A stretch of DNA of 12,013 nt from Sphingopyxis sp. (GTDB taxonomy: Bacteria; Pseudomonadota; Alphaproteobacteria; Sphingomonadales; Sphingomonadaceae). Location of the stretch: assembly GCA_026125835.1 (NCBI GenBank), contig JAHCKJ010000039.1, forward strand, positions 1-12,013, given 5' to 3'. Position 1 is the stretch's first letter; the number at the start of each line of letters is the position of its first letter. A program made the position numbers and the translations under genes. Shown in pieces: positions 6,629-12,013 of the stretch. The notes below the pieces were generated by a model. The model was not told the DNA's origin. It did not search any database and worked only from the letters and a program-made list of their open reading frames with translations.

Positions 6629-7941
6629 TCTACCCCACCCGCCGCGCGATCTATCTGCTGCTGCTCGGCGCGCCGATGGCGCTCGCGCTGGGGCTCGTGC
6701 GGCCCGAGCTGTGGCTGGTGGCGCCCGGGTGGATCGGGGTGGTTCTGGCGTGCCTGATCCTCGACACGATCGCGGGTGCCAGTCCGCGCCACCTCAGCCT
6801 CGATGCGCGCTTTCCGCATCAGGTCGGGGTCGGCGATCCCTTCGACCTCGCGCTCGCCGCGCGCGGGCGCATGGTGCCGCCGCGCGCCGAACTGGCGATC
6901 GCGCTCGACGAACGCTTTGTCGAAGGCGGGCGGCTGGCGGGCGATATGCGCCGGACGAGCGCGGGCGAGGGCTTGACCCGCACCCTCTCGCTCACCGCCT
7001 CGCGGCGCGGGCAAGCGGCGATCGAGGCGCTGTGGATCCGCTGGGCCGGGCCGCTGGGCCTCGTCTGGAAACAGCGCAAATTTGCCATCGACGGCACGAT
7101 CAGCATCGTCCCCAGCCTGCGCGCGGTCACCGACGAAGGTAGCCGCCTGTTTCAACGTAACAGCTGGTTCGGCCTTCGCCAGCAACGCCTGCGCGGCGAA
7201 GGCACCGAGTTCGAAGCGCTCGCCGAATATCAGCCGGGGATGGACCGCCGCGCGATCGAGTGGAACGCGTCGGCGCGCCACGTCAAATTGCTCGCCAAGG
7301 AATATCGCGTCGAACGCGACAACCGCGTCGTGCTGGCGATCGACGGCGGGCGGACGATGGCCGAACCCGTCGGCGGGATGCCGCGCGTCGACCGCGCGGT
7401 GTCGGCGGCGCTGTTGCTCGCCTATGTCGGGCTGAAATTGAACGACCGGATCAGCCTGTTTTCCTTTGCCGCGAAGCCGCAGGCGCTGACCCCCGCCTAT
7501 ATGCACACGCAGGATTTTCCCGCGTTGCAGCGCGCCGCGAGCCTGATCGACTATGCGCATGTCGAAAGCAATTTCACCCTCGCGCTGACAACCCTCGGCG
7601 CGCGGCTCAACCGCCGCTCGCTGATCATCCTGTTCACCGAATTCACCGATGCGACGAGTGCCGACCTGATGATCCGCGCCGCCGGGCGGCTGGTGAAGAA
7701 GCACCGGCTGCTGTTCGTCGTGATCCGCGACGAGGAGGTCGAGGGCGAGGAGCGCCGACGCCCCGAAACCGGCGCCGATGTCACGCGGTCGAACGTCGCC
7801 GCAGCGATGCTGCGCGACCGCCAGCTGGTGATCGCGCGGTTGCAGCGGCTGGGCGCCGACGTCCTCGAAGTCCCCGCCGACGCGATGGGGGCGAGCGCGG
7901 TCGAGGCCTATCTGGGCATCAAGCGGGCGGGTACGCTGTGA
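6625..7941 (+). CDS. DUF58 domain protein with VWA-like fold, MoxR partner
   Basis: This 438-residue protein begins with two membrane helices (about 8-25 and 28-48). The DUF58 signature runs from GTEFEALAEYQPGMDRRAIEW (193-213) through SARHVKLLAKEY (216-227). A von Willebrand A-like region begins at VVLAIDGGRTM (235-245). The MIDAS-like sequence is D-G-G-R-T (240-244), where classical VWA domains have DxSxS, so metal binding may be altered. I believe similar variants occur in DUF58 proteins, so this may be normal for the family. It probably links the MoxR ATPase to membrane or envelope substrates (inference). The GTG start overlaps the MoxR stop as GTGA and is preceded by GAGGAAG. Confidence 0.9.
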   Translation: MIYPTRRAIYLLLLGAPMALALGLVRPELWLVAPGWIGVVLACLILDTIAGASPRHLSLDARFPHQVGVGDPFDLALAARGRMVPPRAELAIALDERFVEGGRLAGDMRRTSAGEGLTRTLSLTASRRGQAAIEALWIRWAGPLGLVWKQRKFAIDGTISIVPSLRAVTDEGSRLFQRNSWFGLRQQRLRGEGTEFEALAEYQPGMDRRAIEWNASARHVKLLAKEYRVERDNRVVLAIDGGRTMAEPVGGMPRVDRAVSAALLLAYVGLKLNDRISLFSFAAKPQALTPAYMHTQDFPALQRAASLIDYAHVESNFTLALTTLGARLNRRSLIILFTEFTDATSADLMIRAAGRLVKKHRLLFVVIRDEEVEGEERRRPETGADVTRSNVAAAMLRDRQLVIARLQRLGADVLEVPADAMGASAVEAYLGIKRAGTL

Positions 7942-8975
7942 TCCCCGCGGCGGCCCCCACCCGCCCGCTCGATGCGCCGAGCTTTTCGGCCAGCCGCTTT
8001 CGCGCCGAGCGCGAGGCCGACTGGATCGCGTTCGACCGGCTGCTGACCAAGCTGGAGAAAAAGGGTGCCAAGGCGCTGACCAGCGACGAGCTGTTGCAGC
8101 TGCCCCTGCTCTATCGCGCCACGCTGTCGTCGTTGTCGATCGCGCGCGCGACGAGCCTCGACAAGGCGCTGCTCGACCATCTCGAGGCGCTGTCGATCCG
8201 CGGCTATTTCCTCGTCTATGGCGTGCGCGAGACGCGCTGGAGCCGCATCCGCCGCTTCTTCCTCTATGACTGGCCGGCGGCGGTGCGGTCGGTGTGGAAA
8301 GAGACGATCATCATTTCCCTGATCATCCTGCTCGGCGCGATCACCAGCTATTCGCTCGTCGCGAGCAACCCCGAATGGTATTATAATTTCGTCGGCGAAG
8401 ACATGGCGGGCGGGCGCGACCCGCGCGCGACCAAGGAATTTCTGCAGTCGACGCTGGGCCATGGCAAGGCGGCGGGCGAAAGCGAAAGCGGGCTGCACAT
8501 ATTCGCGACCTATTTGTTCACCCACAACAGCCGCGTGTCGATCCTGTCCTTTGCGCTCGGCTTTGCCTTTGGTGTGCCGACGATGATGCTCGAATTTTAT
8601 CAGGGCATTGGCCTCGGCGCGATGATGGCGGTGTTTGCTGGCAAGGGGCTGGGGTTCGATTTCGGCGGCTGGCTGTTCATCCACGGCACCACCGAATTGT
8701 TTGCCGCGGCGCTGTCGGGCGCCGCCGGGCTGCGCATCGGCGCCGCGGTGGTGTTCCCCGGCGCGCGCAGCCGGTTGCAGGCGGCCTCGCACGCCGGGCG
8801 GACCGCGGGCAAGGTGATGATCGGGGTCATATTGATGCTGTTCATGGCCGGATTGCTCGAAGGCTTCGGGCGCCAGCTGATCACCGACACGATGCTGCGC
8901 TATGGCATCGGCACGCTGATGCTGTTGTTCTGGATCGCCTATTACTACATCCCGCGGCGCGAGGATGTGACATGA
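7938..8975 (+). CDS. SpoIIM-family (DUF95) integral membrane protein
   Basis: This 345-residue protein has a cytoplasmic, mostly helical N-terminus (about 20-110) followed by five or six hydrophobic helices: about 122-141, 200-217, 224-240, 256-275, 292-308 and 322-338. The signature HGTTEL (249-254) matches the conserved HGxxE motif of the SpoIIM family. In Bacillus, SpoIIM works with SpoIID and SpoIIP in septal peptidoglycan remodelling. A non-sporulating proteobacterium uses this family for something else, and its constant association with moxR and DUF58 suggests membership in their complex. The GTG start overlaps the DUF58 stop as GTGA. An open frame continues far upstream inside the DUF58 gene but lacks family similarity. 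Confidence 0.88.
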   Translation: MIPAAAPTRPLDAPSFSASRFRAEREADWIAFDRLLTKLEKKGAKALTSDELLQLPLLYRATLSSLSIARATSLDKALLDHLEALSIRGYFLVYGVRETRWSRIRRFFLYDWPAAVRSVWKETIIISLIILLGAITSYSLVASNPEWYYNFVGEDMAGGRDPRATKEFLQSTLGHGKAAGESESGLHIFATYLFTHNSRVSILSFALGFAFGVPTMMLEFYQGIGLGAMMAVFAGKGLGFDFGGWLFIHGTTELFAAALSGAAGLRIGAAVVFPGARSRLQAASHAGRTAGKVMIGVILMLFMAGLLEGFGRQLITDTMLRYGIGTLMLLFWIAYYYIPRREDVT

Positions 8976-9847
8976 GCGCCGCCGCGGCAAAGGCCAATGC
9001 GAAGTCGCGCGCGGCGCGGGCGAAAAAGATCCGCCAGTTCATCACCCCCGAGGGGGTCGATCTGGAGCTGAAGATCGCGAGTTCGGGGCTGCGGTTCGGC
9101 GCGCTGCTCGTCGACCTGATCCTGATTGTGCTGGCGCTGTTTCTGTTCTCGCTCGTCATGCTGTGGATCGGCTTTGCGTCGCAATCCGACATCACCATCG
9201 TCGTGTGGATGCTCGGCGCCTTTGTGCTGCGCACCTTCTGGTTCATCGGCTTCGAACTCGGATCGCGCGCCGCGACGCCGGGCAAGCGGCTGATGGGCAT
9301 CCGCGTCGTCGCGCGCGACGGCGGGCGGTTGACCGCCGATGCGGTGGTCGCGCGCAATCTGATCCGCGAGCTTGAGCTGTTCCTGCCGCTGATGATGCTC
9401 GGCGTCGGCGCCGCGGAGGATATGGTGTCGGGGTGGACGATGGCGGCGGGGGTGCTGTGGTCGCTGACGCTCAGCCTGTTCCTGCTGTTCAACCGCGACC
9501 GGATGCGGATGGGCGACCTGATCGCCGGAACCTGGGTGGTGATGGCGCAGCGGGTAAAGCTCGACGCCGACATCGCCACCGACGCCGCGGGCGACGCGAT
9601 GCAGTTCAGCGAAGCCGAGCTGTCCGTCTATGGCATTTTCGAGTTGCAGGAGCTCGAACGCGTGCTGCGCGGCAAGGACGCGCGCGCGATGCGCGAGGTC
9701 GCCGACACGATCCGCGCCAAAATCGGCCGCCCGGTCGCCGAAGAGGATGACGTCTTCCTGCTCAGCTACTACCGCCAATTGAAATCCCGGCTCGAACGCA
9801 AATTGCTGTTCGGCAAACGGCGAGAGGATAAATATGCCAGTGACTGA
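8972..9847 (+). CDS. RDD-family membrane protein
   Basis: This 291-residue protein contains an RDD domain (about 33-195): the first helix has Arg41 and Asp48 in RFGALLVDLI, the second region carries SRAATPGKRLMGIRVVARDG (98-117), and RMRMGDLIAGTWVV (177-190) carries the last conserved Asp. Hydrophobic segments lie at about 44-68, 74-94, 135-148 and 156-173. A charged 100-residue C-terminal extension with heptad-like helices, probably cytoplasmic, follows and is not part of the RDD fold. RDD proteins are proposed transporters or membrane scaffolds, and the role here is unknown. The start uses an ATGA overlap, with GAGGA 8 nt upstream. The 3' end overlaps the nitroreductase gene by 14 nt. Confidence 0.87.
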   Translation: MSAAAAKANAKSRAARAKKIRQFITPEGVDLELKIASSGLRFGALLVDLILIVLALFLFSLVMLWIGFASQSDITIVVWMLGAFVLRTFWFIGFELGSRAATPGKRLMGIRVVARDGGRLTADAVVARNLIRELELFLPLMMLGVGAAEDMVSGWTMAAGVLWSLTLSLFLLFNRDRMRMGDLIAGTWVVMAQRVKLDADIATDAAGDAMQFSEAELSVYGIFELQELERVLRGKDARAMREVADTIRAKIGRPVAEEDDVFLLSYYRQLKSRLERKLLFGKRREDKYASD

Positions 9848-10523
9848 CCCGATGTCCGTAACCGCCGCGCTGCACCGGCGGCGATCGGTCCGCAAATTTA
9901 CCGGCCAGCCCGTCGATCCGGCGCTGCTGCGGGAGATTTTCGCCGCGGCGCAGCGCGCGCCGTCGGGCGGAAATCTCCAGCCTTGGCAGGCGACGGTGCT
10001 CACCGGCGCGCCCTGGCAGGCGGTCAAGGACGCGGTCGCCGCGCGGCTGGCGATGGGGCGCGCGGGTTATCAGCCCGAATATGACATCTACCCCAAAGGC
10101 TTGACCGACCCGTGGGAAGCGCGGCGCTTCGGGGTCGGCGAGGCGCTTTACGCCTCGCTCGGCATCCCGCGCGCGGACAAGGCGGGGCGGCTCGCTCAGT
10201 TCGTGGAAAATTACCGGGGTTTCGGCGCACCGGTGATGCTTTTCCTCCACTGTTCGCGCATCATGGGGCCGCCGCAATGGTCGGACATGGGGATGTGGCT
10301 GCAATCGGTAATGCTGCTGCTCGTCGAGCATGGTCTCGCCAGCTGCCCGCAGGAATGCTGGGCGATGTATGGCCAGACGATACGCGACACACTGGCGCTC
10401 GGCGACGACCAGATTTTGTTCACCGGCCTTGCGATCGGCTATGCCGACGAAGGCGCCGCGGTGAACCAGTGGCCGGTGCCGCGCGCGGGACTGGACGAAG
10501 TGATCGATTGGCAGGGATTTTGA
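9834..10523 (+). CDS. Nitroreductase-family FMN oxidoreductase
   Basis: This 229-residue protein is a flavoenzyme of the nitroreductase superfamily, which reduces nitroaromatics, quinones or related acceptors with NAD(P)H and FMN. Motifs seen are the FMN-phosphate segment RRRSVRKF (15-22), APSGGNLQPW (42-51), DMGMWLQSVMLLLVEHGLAS (151-170) and the C-terminal IGYADEGAAVNQWPVPR (201-217). The length is normal. The start is supported by AGGA (9825-9828), 5 nt before the ATG. A second in-frame ATG at 9852 would still retain the fold. It overlaps the RDD gene by 14 nt and must be in the same operon, although such enzymes have no obvious link to a MoxR system. The physiological substrate cannot be read from sequence. 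Confidence 0.9.
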   Translation: MPVTDPMSVTAALHRRRSVRKFTGQPVDPALLREIFAAAQRAPSGGNLQPWQATVLTGAPWQAVKDAVAARLAMGRAGYQPEYDIYPKGLTDPWEARRFGVGEALYASLGIPRADKAGRLAQFVENYRGFGAPVMLFLHCSRIMGPPQWSDMGMWLQSVMLLLVEHGLASCPQECWAMYGQTIRDTLALGDDQILFTGLAIGYADEGAAVNQWPVPRAGLDEVIDWQGF

Positions 10524-10525
10524 TT

Positions 10526-11032
10526 ATGGAACGGCAGGCGATGTGGACACGATATGCGCTGATGGTGCCGGTGATGCTGGCGGTCGCCGGTTGTGCCGCG
10601 GTGCCGACTCCTGCCGCGCCCCCGCCGCAGCCCGCTCCGGTCGCCGCCGCGCCAACTCCCGCGCCGCTGCCGACCCCGACCCGTGGGTGGGAGGAGCGCG
10701 CCGTCGATGCGGGTAGCTGGCGTTACGATGCGAGCAGCCGCGCCGCGACTTTCGTTCCGACCGGCAGCGCCAATCCGCTGCTCACCATGACGTGCAGCGG
10801 CAGCGCGATCCGCCTGACGTCGGCGCTGACCGGCGCGGTCAGCCTGCGCACCAGCGCCGGGACCGACGAGATTCGTTTCGACGGCGGCAGCGCGACGCTG
10901 CCCAGCCGCGATCCCCGGCTCGACCGCATTGCGTTCAGCCGCGGCCGTTTCGCGCTCGAAGCGCCGGGCGGCGGCGCATTGACGTTGCCGGTCCAATCGG
11001 AAATCGGGCGGGTGATCGAGGATTGCCGGTAG
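10526..11032 (+). CDS. Predicted lipoprotein of unknown function
   Basis: This 168-residue protein has an N-terminal signal peptide with lipobox VAGC (Cys23), so it should be lipidated and anchored in the envelope. A Pro/Ala-rich linker (24-52) leads to a compact domain of about 115 residues, rich in short beta-like segments, with two cysteines (90 and 167) that may form a disulfide. I do not recognise the domain. The start at 10526 is preceded by AGGGA at 8 nt. An internal ATG at 10541 would also leave a functional signal peptide. It lies 2 nt after the nitroreductase stop and is probably the last gene of the operon. A hairpin follows at 11049. Confidence 0.75.
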   Translation: MERQAMWTRYALMVPVMLAVAGCAAVPTPAAPPPQPAPVAAAPTPAPLPTPTRGWEERAVDAGSWRYDASSRAATFVPTGSANPLLTMTCSGSAIRLTSALTGAVSLRTSAGTDEIRFDGGSATLPSRDPRLDRIAFSRGRFALEAPGGGALTLPVQSEIGRVIEDCR

Positions 11033-11048
11033 AGTGATCCTCCACCCT

Positions 11049-11082
11049 TTAGGGGTCGAGCTTCGCTAAGCTATCCCCCTAA
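11049..11082. terminator. Hairpin between convergent genes
   Basis: An imperfect inverted repeat has outer arms TTAGGGG (11049-11055) and CCCCTAA (11076-11082) and an inner stem AGCTT / AAGCT (11059-11063 and 11068-11072) around a 4-nt loop. It lies 17 nt after the plus-strand lipoprotein stop and overlaps the last codons of the minus-strand lipoprotein gene. It could serve as a bidirectional terminator, but neither side has a U-run, so the strength is uncertain. Confidence 0.5.
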
Positions 11083-11505
11083 CTCCACCGTCCCGCCGCG
11101 GATCCATCCCCAGCGGCATGGCCCCTGATATTCGCGGGCATTGGCGACCGACCGGCCGACGCCGCACATGTCGGGATCGGTGCCGGGGGCGGCGAACACC
11201 ACCCCGAACCAGGCGTCGTCATCGGTCGCCTCGCACAGCGACAGGCGTGCCCCGCCGGCCAGCTTGGCCTTGATCGCGCGCGTTTCGCCCGGCGCCCAGA
11301 ATACATCGGTGCCGCCCGCCTTGACGCGGCTGATGCTCGAGCAGGCGGGCAGGCTCGGCCCTTCGGTGCCGATCATCACCGCGCGCGTCGCCAGCGGTTC
11401 GCCGCTGACTTCAGGGGCGTTTTCGGGCGGCGGTGCGGGCTGGCTGCATGCGGCGAGCGCGAGGGTCAGGAGAGCGGCGAGGGGGAAGGTAGAACGCTGT
11501 TTCAT
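11071..11505 (-). CDS. Predicted lipoprotein with SH3-like domain
   Basis: This 144-residue protein has a signal peptide with lipobox LAAC (Cys20), a short Pro-rich linker and a C-terminal domain (about 60-142). The pattern there, VFWAPGETRAIKAKLAGGA (68-86), then AWFGVVF (98-104) and ending RWGWIRGGTVEL (131-142), resembles bacterial SH3-like domains that often bind cell-wall or protein ligands. Four cysteines after the lipobox (55, 91, 114, 130) may form two disulfides in the periplasm. The start was chosen because the signal peptide begins there. No Shine-Dalgarno sequence precedes it, and an in-frame ATG at 11571 would add 22 unlikely residues. It converges on the operon and diverges from gyrB. 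The exact function is unknown. Confidence 0.72.
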   Translation of the reverse strand: MKQRSTFPLAALLTLALAACSQPAPPPENAPEVSGEPLATRAVMIGTEGPSLPACSSISRVKAGGTDVFWAPGETRAIKAKLAGGARLSLCEATDDDAWFGVVFAAPGTDPDMCGVGRSVANAREYQGPCRWGWIRGGTVELGG

Positions 11506-11577
11506 GGATAGGAAACTAGCCGCCGCTGCGCGCCCGCGCAACGCTCGTCGCGATAGCACCAAGACCCGCATTTTCGC

Positions 11578-11608
11578 TTGGGTTTTGCCGCCTGCGACCC
11601 TATATAAT
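11578..11608 (+). promoter_or_regulatory. Candidate gyrB promoter abutting the start codon
   Basis: A perfect -10 hexamer TATAAT lies at 11603-11608 within TATATAAT. A -35-like TTGGGT lies at 11578-11583, giving a spacer of 19 nt to TATAAT or 17 nt to the alternative TATATA at 11601. Transcription would begin about 11612-11616, at or next to the ATG at 11613. No Shine-Dalgarno sequence precedes the ATG. Confidence 0.5.
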
Positions 11609-11612
11609 CGGC

Positions 11613-12013
11613 ATGACGGACACCCCTGAAAATATGGCGCCGAGCGCCAACGCCAACCTGCCCAATGCCAATGCCTATGGCGCCGATTCGATCAAGGTTC
11701 TCAAAGGCCTGGACGCGGTCCGCAAGCGTCCCGGCATGTATATCGGCGACACCGACGACGGGTCGGGGCTGCATCACATGGTGTTCGAGGTCAGCGACAA
11801 TGCGATCGACGAGGCGCTTGCGGGGCATTGCGACCTGGTTCTGATCACGCTCAACAGCGACGGATCGGTCAGCGTCGAGGACAATGGCCGCGGCATTCCG
11901 ACCGGTATTCACGCCGAGGAAGGCATTTCGGCGGCCGAGGTCATCATGACCCAGCTCCACGCGGGCGGGAAGTTCGAGAACACCAGCGACGACAATGCGT
12001 ACAAGGTGTCGGG
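11613..12013 (+). CDS. gyrB: DNA gyrase subunit B, N-terminal part, cut by the window edge
   Basis: The 133 visible residues form the start of the GHKL ATPase domain of GyrB, the ATP-driven subunit of the gyrase that introduces negative supercoils. GLDAVRKRPGMYIGDTDDGS (32-51), FEVSDNAIDEALAGHC (58-73) and VEDNGRGIPTGIH (88-100) match GyrB closely. By alignment with E. coli GyrB, Glu59 is the catalytic base (Glu42) and Asn63 the magnesium ligand (Asn46). GDTDDGSGLHH distinguishes it from ParE. A 26-residue Asn/Ala-rich N-terminal extension precedes the conserved part. An in-frame ATG at codon 8 (11634) is an alternative start. Neither start has a Shine-Dalgarno sequence. The gene continues beyond 12013. 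Confidence 0.95.
   Translation, partial: MTDTPENMAPSANANLPNANAYGADSIKVLKGLDAVRKRPGMYIGDTDDGSGLHHMVFEVSDNAIDEALAGHCDLVLITLNSDGSVSVEDNGRGIPTGIHAEEGISAAEVIMTQLHAGGKFENTSDDNAYKVS

Noticed and set aside
7335..7355. DUF58 MIDAS-like motif D-G-G-R-T as evidence of a dead protein
   Set aside because: The rest of the DUF58 signature is intact and I believe similar variants occur in the family, so it is noted in the gene entry but not claimed as a defect.
7908..10027. Long minus-strand frames opposite the SpoIIM and RDD genes
   Set aside because: Both are His/Gln/Arg-rich shadows. The plus strand has hydrophobic helices and family signatures.

Overview
The window is GC-rich, gene-dense DNA that looks like the chromosome of an alphaproteobacterium, most likely a sphingomonad (Sphingopyxis/Sphingomonas-like). 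The reasons are the codon usage, the GyrB N-terminus at the right edge, and a CTTCGACAAGCTC-type inverted repeat of a kind I recall from sphingomonad genomes. The genus is an inference. I see no tRNA, rRNA, CRISPR array, integrase or transposase.

Left block, minus strand (216-3582). A 735-residue fused alpha-beta E1 of a 2-oxoacid dehydrogenase is followed by an acyltransferase of the FabD/AT fold. They are separated by 109 nt that hold a REP-like inverted repeat. The acyltransferase keeps the catalytic Ser and His but has Met where malonyl transferases have the carboxylate-binding Arg. The pair may make and transfer a non-malonyl acyl group. No E2, E3 or carrier protein is visible. Positions 1-215 hold no gene I can support, only a strong hairpin at 161-195.

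Divergent control region (3583-3748). It contains a perfect 14-bp palindrome and a plausible promoter for the minus-strand genes.

Central block, plus strand (3749-11032). A tightly packed run encodes DUF4129 protein, DUF4350 protein, MoxR AAA+ ATPase, DUF58 protein, SpoIIM-family membrane protein, RDD membrane protein, nitroreductase and a lipoprotein. Every junction among the first seven genes is an overlap of 4-14 nt, and the eighth follows after 2 nt, so this is almost certainly one translationally coupled operon. The first six form a recurring but poorly understood inner-membrane module: an AAA+ chaperone-like ATPase, a VWA-like DUF58 partner and four membrane proteins. This is the best candidate for an undescribed system here. 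The last two genes look like passengers or clade-specific additions.

Right block (11049-12013). A small SH3-like lipoprotein gene on the minus strand converges on the operon end across a hairpin. It is divergent from gyrB, which runs off the right edge. gyrB has a TATAAT box only a few bases before its apparent start codon and no Shine-Dalgarno sequence, which suggests a leaderless or nearly leaderless mRNA.
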